From Cryptomeria japonica (Eukaryota; Streptophyta; Pinopsida; Cupressales; Cupressaceae), in contig NC_081415.1 of NCBI RefSeq assembly GCF_030272615.1, forward strand, positions 189,626,270 to 189,690,269: a stretch of DNA of 64,000 bases, read 5' to 3'. How positions within the stretch are numbered: the first letter of the stretch is position 1; every line of letters begins with the position of its first letter. Shown one piece after another: positions 47,201-57,556 of this stretch. The position numbers and the translations under genes are program-made. The notes below the pieces were generated by a model. The model worked only from the letters and a program-made list of their open reading frames with translations. It did no database searches and was not told the DNA's origin.

Positions 47201-47759
47201 AGGTTTTGCATCTAGATAAGATTTAATTACCTAGTTGATTAGGTTTTAAAGTCTATAAAAATTTGGATTTCATAGAAAAATGTAAATGTTTATATGAAAT
47301 TGAAAAATACTATATTAATTCTAGGCTAGCAAGAGATACTCGAAGGGTGGTTTTTTACTGATAGTAGACATTTGTCACGAGATTTTTGACACTTCAAATG
47401 ATTCTTCAACTGGATGCCTAGTTCAAAATTAATGGCCTCTAGAAATTGGGTCTCCTAAAATAGGAAATATGAAAATGTGTTGGACACATAAATGTGCCAT
47501 AAAAGGGGGTTACACACATTGGTATATGTGTTGATGCATCATAGGGAATCTTGGATTGGAGATAAGTTAGGTGCCACTTTTTGGGTGATTTTAGATCATG
47601 TTTTTGTTAATATCGTTTGACGATTTCATGTATTTTATCTCCTATATATTAGGTGTGTGAGATGGAGGTTGTGTGAAAGATTCTTATAGCTATTGAGTTA
47701 TCTATAGATCTTTGGTTGGTGATACTCCTGTGAGAAGATTGCTCTACAAGCATATTGCA
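47201..47759. other. Unassigned sequence, possibly LTR-derived
   Basis: No supported ORF. It contains TTGTCACGAGATTTTTGAC (near 47380) and an AT-rich TATATATTAGG region (about 47645); it may be 3' sequence of the gypsy remnant that follows, but no LTR partner was found. Confidence 0.35.
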
Positions 47760-48194
47760 TTATGATTGATTTTTGAATAATATAGTGGGTGGTTTTTTGT
47801 CTGAGGAATTTTTCTCCCTAAAGGGTTTTTCCCATGATATATCTTGTGTTTATTTTTAACCAAATTGCATGTTGTATATCTCCTTCTATATATGTTTCTT
47901 AATCTATGATAGTTCAAGATTTGTAAGAAATTTGTGTTATACAAATCCACAATATTAAATATTGGAGAGATATTGATACCCATTGGAAGATCAATTTCAT
48001 ATGTATTGGTTGAAAAATTCTCCAAAATCTTTCATGAGACTATTTTCTTCCAATTCAACTTATTAGATATTCCTTGTGGGAACCATTCCGTATACAAATG
48101 TGTCATTACCAACTCACCAATCTAAAACTCTTGCACTCTTCTATGAATATCAGCATGCTCTTTATATTTAATGGAACTCTTTTCTAACACAATA
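47760..48194 (-). pseudogene. Ty3/gypsy integrase C-terminal fragment
   Basis: Minus strand: KYKEHADIHRRVQEF, then IGELVMTHL, and TYEIDLPMGINISPIFNI (47960-48000), the integrase C-terminal region of gypsy elements (compare AYEIQLPLDLGLSPIFNV in Gypsy-G). Truncated on the right where the direct repeat begins. A frameshift near 48050. Confidence 0.75.
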
Positions 48195-48875
48195 TACTTC
48201 AATTTGATTACAATATACTCAAACACAATTCACAAAATTGAAGGTCTTTTAAATTTTATTGGAGATTGCTAGGAAATTAATACAATTATACAATATTCAA
48301 TAATATTCTAAAATCCAATTTCTATATTCTATATGCATTCCTATATCATTACAAGTGTATTTTTTTGTACTCCTAAAACTCTACGTCCGTTTACATTCTT
48401 CATGCTCTCTCTAATTTTGGCACAACAATTTTGTGACCAATCAATCCTATGTTCCTTCTATCCTTTGTGTGCCAATTTTTTGCTCTGTATCTCTCGAGCT
48501 TTATCCTCGCACTAAGGCTATCTTTCCTACACAAAAAATTCTTTCTTCTTTTTTTATGCTCTATTTTGTTCAAGTGATAAAATTCCTTATCTATCCAAAT
48601 TTTCAAGAACACCTATTCTTCTCCTCTATTCTTTGGTGTGTTCCTTTCCACTCTCAATGTTGGCTAAAGTTTCATCTTCATTTTTGTTCACCTCCTTTGC
48701 CTCTTAGCCTTCCTTTCTTCCTAAATCCAACACAACTTCTCCTTTTCTAGATTTTAATGCCTTGCGCCACTCTTCTATGCAACACATAAACCTTGCTATG
48801 TCTATTTTATTTTAAGATGTCTTCTATTTGTGTGCCTATGGGATCTTTCCAATGAATAAACTTATATATTATTAT
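48195..48875. repeat. Right copy of the about 690-bp direct repeat
   Basis: Partner of 44745-45425. It ends where Copia C's 3' LTR starts, so it may be truncated by that insertion. Confidence 0.6.
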
Positions 48876-49264
48876 TGGCAACAACAAGAAGGAAAACTGA
48901 GAGGGGGTGGGGGTGGGGGGGGTTGGGGTGAATCGGTTTTCACCAGATTAAATCAATTAAAAAAATCTTAGATTAGATCAACTCCAAAAAAATGAAAGAT
49001 AATAACAATAACAACAACACACATAACACCAATATTTTTGATGTGGAAAACTTGGTTAAGGGAAAAACCATGGTGGGAATCTACCCACAATAAGATGATA
49101 CTCTGAAGTAGTATGTGTAAATATTACAATGGGGAATACACATGCATTTAGGCACACTGCCTAGAGCTCACTAGTCAAATTACAATGACCCAAAAGACTC
49201 CAACCCTTAGGTAAGGTTCACTACCTTACAAAAATATTTGAACTACAATCTAGAAAGAGTGAAT
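48876..49264 (-). repeat. Copia C 3' LTR, left part
   Basis: Starts about TGGCAACAACAAGAAGG, has an expanded and impure G-run (about 48900-48921) and hairpin GTGGG/CCCAC (49073-49088), and stops at TGAAT (49260-49264), the element B TSD. The LTR resumes at 57557. Confidence 0.75.
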
Positions 49265-50449
49265 TGATGAATACTAAGAGTGGGGGGGGGGGGGGGGGAG
49301 GGGTGAATTAGTATGCCAAAAATATTTGCACTTAAACACTTTGCAAGACTAACAGTAAACCGATAAAACAGTTTAGCAGACAAACCGGTTAACACACATG
49401 CAAACCAAATAGCTAATAATGCATTCACCCATAGAAGCAAAAACACCATAACACAAGAGATTTTGAGGTGGAAACCCAAATGGGAAAAACCACGGTGAGA
49501 TGGAACTCACAAGTAATTATCTATAGAATAGGAACCAAACTGGTTAAGGTCAGACTAGTTAAGGTCTTACAATGTTCTTTACTAGAACATATCCTATTAG
49601 GAATCTCAATCTCTGTTACGAGATAAGTCCAATTAAAGACTACCTTGCTAGATGATTTTAGAACCACAGATGTGAAACACCTTGTTAGAGGATTTACAAA
49701 AGTCTTTTGGGCCTACCCGATTAAGGGCTACAGACTTGTCGAAGATGTGAGTAATCAACAAGTGATTGATCTAGCTAATAGCATAGATTGCTTGATTAGA
49801 TCCTTGATAGCTCATTCCTAATGCATTATAGTATTACTTCAGTCTTCTACACATTCTTATTCTCTCTAACTCCTCAACCACCTTAAACCCTAGTCACAAT
49901 ATCAACTATCGCAACAACAACATTAACAACAACCTAAAACCCTAGACATGGTGTCCTTAAAAAGGAATCTGATTTCATGTCAGTCCAATAGGATTACATT
50001 ACAATTTCCTAGGTTCAATGCATCTAGACATACCTGGTAACACAACACAAAAAGCACCGTTAAAGTGTCGGCACCATCAAAGAATCGGTGGATGGTAACT
50101 CAACACAAAATGTCGGTTGGTAACTCATCATAGAGTATTACCGATTCATACAAAATACTAGTTCAAGCAAAATTCTGGTTGCCGGTTTGACAAAATCAAG
50201 ACTGGAAAAAATGTGTTATGCCCCTTTAATTCCTCATACCACTTGGGATCCATAAGCCGCTTGGGGTCAACATGCCGCTTCAGGCTAGGAAACACATTCT
50301 ACAAAACACCAATAGTCTCAAGACTATAATACAACATACCAGTTGGAACAAATACCAGTTGTGCTCTAACTCATACTTATAAAGGGGATCTCAATGCAAG
50401 TGTGTGTCCATCAATGACAATCACAACATAAACATAAAAAATGCCAACA
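49265..50449 (-). repeat. Element B 3' LTR
   Basis: 1,185 bp, TGATGAATACTAAGAG...ATGCCAACA, with a G-run of about 20 (49283-49303) that is absent from the other LTR, and a hairpin GTGAG/CTCAC (49495-49510). It closely matches 56385-57551. Confidence 0.92.
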
Positions 50450-50472
50450 ATCTCCCCCTTTGGAATTGATGG
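50450..50472 (-). promoter_or_regulatory. Element B polypurine tract block
   Basis: Minus-strand CCAAAGGGGGAGAT next to U3, identical to element A's tract. ATTGATGG (50465-50472) is the inverted complement of CCATCAAT (50408-50415) in the LTR. Sequence from 50473 to 50807 is 3' untranslated with no feature seen. Confidence 0.85.
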
Positions 50473-51964
50473 TAACACTTAGGAAAATAAAATTTTGACA
50501 TCTAAGTGTTCTACAACAAAATCATGCCACTAGCAAAATTGCTCCCCCTAAGCATATACACTATCCCTTTGACAATACAATGTATCAAAATTTTGCATAT
50601 AGAGCATAAACATTGAGATATTCAGAGCATATATCAAAATTTTGATTACCAGATACTTCCCCCCTATACTTCTCCCAAATAGAATTCTTCTCCCCCTTTG
50701 CCAACAATGACAAAGTAGAACTGAACAACCCTATTTTCATTTGATATTAAAATAATAAAAGTTTATGACAATAAGGAATAATATTTGTCAAAAATAGATT
50801 TAAAGTCCTACAAGAATTGTTTCATAGATAAAGACTAGGACTCAAGTAGAGAGGTGGCTACTTCTTTCTCTATCTGCATTTGGGAGACCTATTCTTCCAT
50901 GGCATCAATTGTGCTCATCTCCTATGTTGCTGTTAAGGCATCCAGGTTTAGATAGCACTTCTGAAGAATTTGCAATCATGGGAGTAGAACCAATTGTAGC
51001 TCCTACAAATATCTAGACCGGGTGCTGATCTCTTGCTCCATTTTTGTTTACTGGATGTGAAATCGGTGAACAGTTTGCCCATAAGTTGTAAAGGAATCAT
51101 AAGGCGGCTTGAATGTGCTCATGTAGGAATGCAAGTCTGTTTGAAGCTTTTACTTCTAAGCTAGCACATCATCATAGAACAAATGGGGTTGATAGATCTT
51201 GCTGAGTAGCAGATTCCCCTCATCCAGAGCATCCCTTATATCCTTTTGTTCTTTTTGTAGTTCAGACCGGAGCTCATTCAACTTCTTTACCAGAGCTGTA
51301 TTAAGAACTTTTTGATGCTCTTTCTTGACATTTGCCTCTACTACCTCTTCTAGGCTCTAGACTTGATCATCCAATATTGTGCATAGGAGCTTAAGTTTAG
51401 CCAGTGATGATTAAGTGTTGGGAAGGTTAGTAGTGGGTATCAAACTGGTAAGAGTATCCATAGCCGCTTGAATTACATCCTGTTCCTTCTTCCTCCGTAT
51501 TTTTTCAAGCCGTTCTTGGGCAACTTTGATGCTCTGCATCAGCTCCATTTCACTTGCAGATTGGAGGTCGATAGGACTAGTAAGGTCAGCCAGTTTGGCT
51601 TGACTGTCGGTTGCCTTATGTGTCTCCATCTACGTGCACTTTGCCACTTCAGCTTCCTTGTTCTCTTATGCCTTCTTCTTCTCTACTTCTTTTCTCTTTT
51701 CTCTTCCTTTTCCTCCTTTTCTTTCTTCTTTTCTGCTTCTTTCCTTTTCTCCTCTACCTTATCTTCCTCTTCCTTCTTCTTTTCTACTTCCTTCCACTTT
51801 TCCTCTTCCTTTCTCTTCTTCTCATCCTCTTCCTCTTTCTTCTTCCTTGCATCTTCTTGTTTCTTCTTCTCTTCATCCTCTTCTTTTCTTTTCTTCTCTT
51901 CTTCTTTTCTCTTCTCTTCCTATTTCCATTTCTCCTCATCTTCTTCCTTCTTCTTCTTCTCCTC

Positions 51965-52108
51965 TTCATCCTTCTTCTTCTTTTCTTCTTCATCCTTTTT
52001 CTTCTTCTCCTCTTCATCCTTCTTCTTCTTCTCCTCTTCATCCTTTTTCTTCTTCTCCTCTTCATTCTTCTTCTTCTTCTCCTCTTCATTCTTCTTCTTC
52101 TTCTCCTC
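51965..52108 (-). repeat. 24-bp tandem repeat encoding Lys/Glu octads
   Basis: Six copies spaced exactly 24 bp (TTCAT at 51965, 51989, 52013, 52037, 52061, 52085). In the ORF2 frame each unit reads as four acidic then four Lys residues, a likely single-helix or coiled-coil spacer. The surrounding 51660-52150 is Lys/Glu-rich but less regular. Confidence 0.88.
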
Positions 52109-53862
52109 TGCTTGCTTCTTTGCTTCCTCCTTTTTGTTCTCCGTTTCCTTTTGCTATATTTCCTATTCAGCCTGTCCCGTTGCTTCTGATGGTGTACCCT
52201 GAGCAATATCTTCTCCATCCAGAGCATTGACATCAATAGTGTCGATCAGTTCAGTAATTGGATTTCCTTCATCATCAAACACTTCATCCAGTTTAGTTAT
52301 TGCCGGTTCTTGATCAGCCTTCTTGTCGGCTTCAACCACTTGGTGCATCTTCAGGGCATCTAGAGCAAGGGTGTGTATATTCTTGAGCACTTCTTTACCC
52401 TTCCCTTCTAGTAATAGGAGTCTTCTTCTTCTCATGAAGAAGAGGCCTTTGTATTTGTTCATTACTTCAAATAGTTCCGAATTTGATACATTAGGAAAAT
52501 GTTCAGCAAAAACTTTTCCTCTCATTTCTTGTTCCTGCTCTATGGCAATGCGCCATTTATTGTCTAAGGATTTATAAAAAGAATTTGATGTCTCAGCTCT
52601 AATTTCTGAAGGTGACTGGTCATTAATACATAAATACTGAATAATTTCTTTTTCTACCACTTCCTTTTCATCATCATTAAAGTCATCAAAACAATCAATT
52701 AAATCATTCAATACTTTTCTCCTAATGTTTTTGATAGTTCTTTGATGATGTGTCAAAGGTTTGTAGGAGGAGATGTTAATATTTACCAGTGCTGATGATG
52801 TCGATTCATTCTTTGTCTTTTTCTTTGCTTGTCGTGTCTTCTTTGGTTTTTCCTTAGACATAGTTTCTTCTGAGTCTGGAGAGGTATTCCTTGTCTTCCT
52901 CTTTCTCTTGAACACTTTAGTAGGTGCCGCTTCAGGTTTCTTTTTAGCCGGTGACCACTTGGTCACTTTAGGACTAGCTGTAGTAGCTGGTGCTGATGCT
53001 GAGGGCACTGCTTTTGCCTTCTTTACTGAAGGTTCTTTTCCTTTCTTTGTTGAGGGTTCCTCAACCGGTGTTATCCTTTCTAGGTAGGTGCTGGTTCTTT
53101 TTGCCTTTGGATCAAGCAGTGAGGCAATAAGGGTAGAGGCATATCCTTCTAGCATATCATTCATTACCTCATAGCCCATAGGCTCCACTTCCTCTTGTCT
53201 AGGCTCAACAGCCTCCATTATGCATTAATCCACTTTGATGGTGAAATAGATATCATCTTCATATTTCTTGACAATATCACCTGATATTCTCACTCTTTGG
53301 CTCATTTTCTGTCTGAACTAATCAAAATACTTGTTCAGAACTTTAGGGTAACCGGTTCCCACTGCTTGCAAACTTTCCTTTATCTGTTTGGTAATCGGTT
53401 GGTCCGTAGACCACTGAATGTGTCCCACTCCTTGGAAGTATTCTTGAAAGTAAAAGAACAACCCAACCAATAGTTGTCCAAACTTGAATCTTAAAGCATT
53501 ATCCTATTTGATAGATTTTAGATTCAATAGGAGTTGCCTTTGCATACTGGTGCATAGGTCAAATGATGCATCCTCCTTGATCATCCGGTAAGCAGCATTT
53601 ACCACTGTAGTAGATACAAAGTTAACTCTACTGGCTGAGAATGTCTGGTATCCAATCACCATACATGCATACTTCATTAGATCATCTTTGATAGAATTGA
53701 TGGTCATACCTCGTGTGTCACTCACTCAACCAGTGAGCTTGGACATATCAGTTTTGCTTACCGTCCTTAGGGAAGACACATCCCTTGTATTGTAGAAACT
53801 AGTAATGACATGGATTGCTTGGGGTGTTATATCATGCATTCTTTCCAAGTACATCTTGTCAC

Positions 53863-54324
53863 TATGAGATTTTTCCAAGATCAAGAGACAATGGAAAGCA
53901 CAAATAAGAGATACAAAATATATGATAGGAATAACCTGTATTCTATCAAGATGAAAATACTGATCAACTGGATCATCAATTGATGCATACAATGGATATG
54001 AGCCTGCTTATATAGGCAAGGCTATATGGATATGTGAGCACACAAACATGACATATGGCTCAATAAGAAACAAGGGTAGGTAGGAAATAGGTGTGGGTAG
54101 GTAGGAGAAACAATATAATATTCCACATGAGGTGGATCACCCACTAAATGTGAAGTGTAACAACAAGATCGCACCATAAAAGGTGGAAATTCTCCTACAC
54201 ACACTATCCCAATGTGACACAAAGACCCAAGTGTCTCATACCCAAACTACTATGAAATGAATTTACTAAGTAAACTTAAGTAAGGTGTAATAATATCCAA
54301 GATAAATAATTATTTACACCAACA
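53863..54324 (-). mobile_element. Solo LTR S3 inside element B ORF2
   Basis: 462 bp, minus orientation, starting TGTTGGTGTAAATAATT and ending CTCATA (decayed from CA). TSD GTCAC/GTCAT (53858-53862 and 54325-54329). Removing it and one TSD joins the frame so that SRVHDD runs into KMYLERMH, matching element A's SRVHGEFFWMDSIH. It is of a different, short-LTR family. A TATA-like CCTATATAAGC lies inside. Confidence 0.88.
54006..54016 (-). promoter_or_regulatory. TATA-box-like motif in solo LTR S3
   Basis: CCTATATAAGC on the minus strand, about 310 bp from the LTR's 5' end, where an LTR core promoter is expected. No transcript evidence. Confidence 0.5.
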
Positions 54325-54648
54325 GTCATCATGAACTCTGCTCAGAATGATCCTAATGTGATCATCTATGAAATCCTCCATGAAATAAACAACATTGTGG
54401 AGCTTCTTCTTCTCCAAGATACTATACTCCAGTTTGATCTTTTTATTTTGTCCACAGAACAAACCTAGCTAGGAGTGGATAGCTAGAGACCCTAGGTCTT
54501 CAATCTTGCAATCTATGTAATCAGAAATCCCTTCTTCTACTATAACACCAATTGAAACTTGTGATAGGGCATTATACTTAGACTTGCGTTGAATAAAACT
54601 TGCAGACTCGACAAATGCACTAGAATTTGTATGAGATGCGGAAGCCAT

Positions 54649-55169
54649 GATAGAAACTTAAAAACTCAAGAAATACTTTTTGAAACACGTGAATTTAGGG
54701 CTTTCAGATTCTCCTTCACTTCACACTTCGGTGGTTGTAGAATCACCGCTTTGCATTCTTCACTTGGTTGTTTGCAATTTGAATTTGAATCTCCTTCGCG
54801 GTTTCTCAATTTTTCAAAATCTTAGCACAAATCACTTTGTCATCACTTTACACTTGAAAATCTCCTTCGCTTCGAAAATTGATAGTGAGAAATGATTTGA
54901 AAAATCCTTTTAAACATATTCCTCACCTACCGCAATTAATGCTCCTCCATTAGGGCATAAAACCTAATTTTCCTTTCACCATTTCTGGTCTTCTGCCAAC
55001 TAACAGGTATCACATGCCAGTTAAGGTCTTTTATCGATGTAAATCGGGGGTTTGAAACATTTCACCGTTTGCTCCCCCTAAGCTTTTCTGAAGCTTAGTT
55101 TTCCAGTTCCATGATTTCCACACTAGGTGAAGAAACCGGTTCCTCTTGTAACACCATTGGTTTCTTCTT
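54649..55169. other. Element B inter-ORF spacer
   Basis: About 520 bp between ORF1 and ORF2. It contains repeats of CTCCTTCGC-like sequence (54708, 54792, 54862) on the plus strand. No gene seen. Comparable in position and size to the 440-bp spacer of element A. Confidence 0.4.
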
Positions 55170-56346
55170 CTAGGTCTTGTTCATATCTACGTGAATAGTG
55201 TCAACATCAATGTTTCCTTCTGGAGTGATCGGTATATCATCAAATATGTTCTTTCTTGATCTACAGAATCTAGCAATGTGACCTTGTTTGTTGTAGTGAT
55301 AGCAGACCAATCCAGATGCTCTCCAAGGTCCATTATTCATGTTGTCATTCTTCCTCCTGCATGTTGCAGTAGTGTGACCATGACCATGACAAACCATACA
55401 ATTTTTTCTCCATCCAGTTGTCGCTTGATGGGCACCACTTCTTGTCTGGTGATTGAAGGCATTAAATCAGTTGTGGTTCCGATTAGCAAAAGGTTCAGGA
55501 CCAACTCCTTGGGTCCTCTGAGGATATCTTCTAGTGTTGTTCATAACTGACTTGCATTCAAATGCTCTATGCCCATACTTGTTGCATGCATAATAGTTAC
55601 CATTAAATCTATAGAATCTAGGCTTATCATTTAGGAAATAAGGAAAATTGTTGTAAGCCTTACTCCTACAAACATTTGCAGTATGTTTGTTTACCTTTAT
55701 CCTTTGATGTTGGTTGTTTCTTTGATGTTCCAACATTTGTACCAGGGGTCTCACCTTCCTCATGACCAGAATTACCAAGTCCATTGGTATTCTTAACCGG
55801 TTTGGCATATTCAAGCTTTTGCTCTAGCTTGACAATACTCTTGTTGAACTTAGCAAGTATTTCCTTTGACTAAGAGAGTTCTTTGGAAAAGGAAGCATTT
55901 GTTTCCATCAAGTTTTCATTCTCAGAGATGGCAATGTTCAGTTCTCCTTACATGTCTTCCTTTTCCATTTTGCTTACATGGAGTTAAGCAGTTAGGGCAC
56001 TGATCTCTTGTTTCAACTTGGAGATCTCATGATCTCTGTCCTTCACCAGATCTTCATCTTTCCTCTAGTTCTCAAGCTCTTGACACATCCGGATAGTCAG
56101 TCCTTCCAACTCCTTTCTTAGGTTGGATTTTGATTCATTCAACATATTTACTTCTACAATTAGGGCTTCCATGTCTGCTTCATCTGAAGAACTATTTTCA
56201 GATAGCTCCATCAACTTTTCAGCATGTTCTCTCCTTTTTTCTTGAGAGGCCTTATATTTTGCCATAAGTTCATCATAGGCTAGCTCAAAGTGAGTGAGTC
56301 GGTGAATAAGTTCCCTTATAGAGTATTCCCCCATATCTCTTTCCAA
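55170..56346 (-). pseudogene. Element B ORF1: coiled-coil, zinc-knuckle protein
   Basis: Opens MERDMGEYSIRELIH, 24 bp inside the PBS. A Glu/Lys/Leu-rich coiled coil (56065-56346 and on to about 55830) leads to YAKPVKNTNGLGNSGHEEGE. Then come three knuckles: YYACNKYGHRAFEC, CMVCHGHGHTTATC (full CCHC) and CYHYNKQGHIARFC. The tail reads DIPITPEGNIDVDTIHVDM. The order and linker match element A ORF1; no copia capsid domain is seen. Several stops and a frame change near 55700. Likely RNA-binding; self-assembly via the coiled coil is inference. Confidence 0.78.
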
Positions 56347-56369
56347 GTGGTTAAACTTATAGAAAGGTA

Positions 56370-56384
56370 GGCTCTAATACTAAT
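56370..56384 (-). promoter_or_regulatory. Element B primer-binding site
   Basis: Minus strand ATTAGTATTAGAGCC next to the 5' LTR: initiator-Met complement with two transitions. Confidence 0.83.
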
Positions 56385-57551
56385 TGATGAATACTAAGAG
56401 TGGGGTGAATTTGTATGCCAAAAATCTTTACACTTAAACACTTTGCAAGACTAACAGTAAACCGGTAAAATAGTTTAGTAGACAAACCAGTTAACACACA
56501 TGAAAACCAAATAACTAATAATGCATTCACCCATAGAATCAAAAACACCATAGCACAAGATATTTTGACGTGGAAACCCAAATGGGAAAAACCATGGTGA
56601 GATGGAACTCACAAGTAACTATCTATAGAATAGGAACCAGACTGATTAAGGTCAGACTGGTTAAGGTCTTACAATGTTCTTTACTAGAACAGATCTTGTT
56701 TGGAATCTCAATCTCTGTTAGGAGATAAGTCTGATTAAAGACTACCTTGCTAGAGGATTTTAGATCCATAGATGTGAAACACCTTGTTAGAGGATTTACA
56801 AAAGGCTTTTGGACCTACCCGGTTAAGGGCTACAAACTTGTCGAAGATGTGAGTAATCAACAAGTGAATGATCTAGCTAATAGCACAGATTGCTTGATTA
56901 GATCCTTGATATCTCATTCCTAATGCATTCCAGCATTAATTCAGTCTTCTACACATTCATATTCTCTCCAACTCCTCAACCACCTTAAACCCTAGCCGCA
57001 ATATCAACTATCGCAATAACAACATTAACAACAACCTAAAACCCTAGACATGATGTCCTTAAAAAGGAATCTGATTTCATGTTGATCCAATAGGATTACA
57101 TTACAATTTCCTAGGTTCAATGCATCTAGACATACTTGGTAACACAACACAAAAAGAATCATTAAAGTGTCGGCACTGTCAAGCAATCGGTGGATGGTAA
57201 CTCAACACAAAATGCTAGTTGGTAACTCATCATAGAGTATTACCAGTTCATACAAAATACTAGTTCAAGCAAAATGCCGGTTACTGGTTTGACAAAATGA
57301 AGATTGACAAAAATGTGTTATGCCGCTTTAATTCCTCATACCTCTTGGGATCCCTAAACCGCTTGGGGTCAACATGTCGCTTTAGATGGGGAAACACATT
57401 CTGCAAAACACCAGTAGTCTAAAGATAATAATACAACATATTGGTTGGAACAAATACTGTTTGTGCTCTAACTAATACATATAAAGGGGATCTCAATGCA
57501 AGTGTGTGTCCATCAATGACAATCACAACATAAACATCAAAAATGCCAACA
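56385..57551 (-). repeat. Element B 5' LTR
   Basis: 1,167 bp partner of 49265-50449. It has the GTGAG/CTCAC hairpin (56597-56612) and a G-run shortened to GTGGGG, and ends CCAACA followed by TGAAC (TSD). Confidence 0.92.
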
Positions 57552-57556
57552 TGAAC

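Larger units (their letters stand above)
50808..54648 (-). pseudogene. Element B ORF2: conserved unknown protein with Lys/Glu-repeat tail
   Basis: Starts at the ATG at 54648 (MASASHTNSS), is interrupted by solo LTR S3 (53863-54324) and ends about 50808; roughly 1,120 codons when S3 is left out. Landmarks homologous to element A ORF2: IRIILSRVH, SKTDMSKLTG, MVIGYQTFSASRVNFVS, RFKFGQLLVGLFFYF and MGYEVMND. Then a basic linker (52800-53100), an acidic segment, a six-copy DEEEKKKK repeat (51965-52108) and a coiled coil (KVAQERLEKIRRKKEQD, 51411-51629). In-frame stops at 53504, about 53318, 53226 and 52163 lie in otherwise continuous homology; the first two are TAG. Domain of unknown function; no enzyme motif. 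Confidence 0.78.
49265..57551 (-). mobile_element. Element B: LTR retrotransposon with gag-like ORF1 and unknown ORF2, no pol
   Basis: 8.3 kb minus-strand element, LTRs 49265-50449 and 56385-57551, TSD TGAAT/TGAAC (49260-49264 and 57552-57556, 4/5), PPT at 50450 and PBS at 56370. The internal region encodes only ORF1 (coiled coil plus knuckles) and ORF2 (conserved unknown domain plus Lys/Glu-rich tail), the same order and homologous proteins as element A although the LTRs differ. No protease, integrase, RT or RNase H motif is visible. Solo LTR S3 interrupts ORF2. It was inserted into Copia C's 3' LTR. Confidence 0.88.

Noticed and set aside
51468-52236. Long Ser/Phe-rich and Leu-rich frames on the plus strand and an Arg/Lys-rich minus frame
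   Set aside because: They are shadows of the Lys/Glu repeat of element B ORF2; low complexity keeps every frame open, and only one frame continues the conserved ORF2.
1-57551. Repeated GGAAACC...GAAAAACC blocks as a CRISPR-like or satellite array
   Set aside because: They occur once per LTR at the same relative place and are not arrayed with regular spacers.
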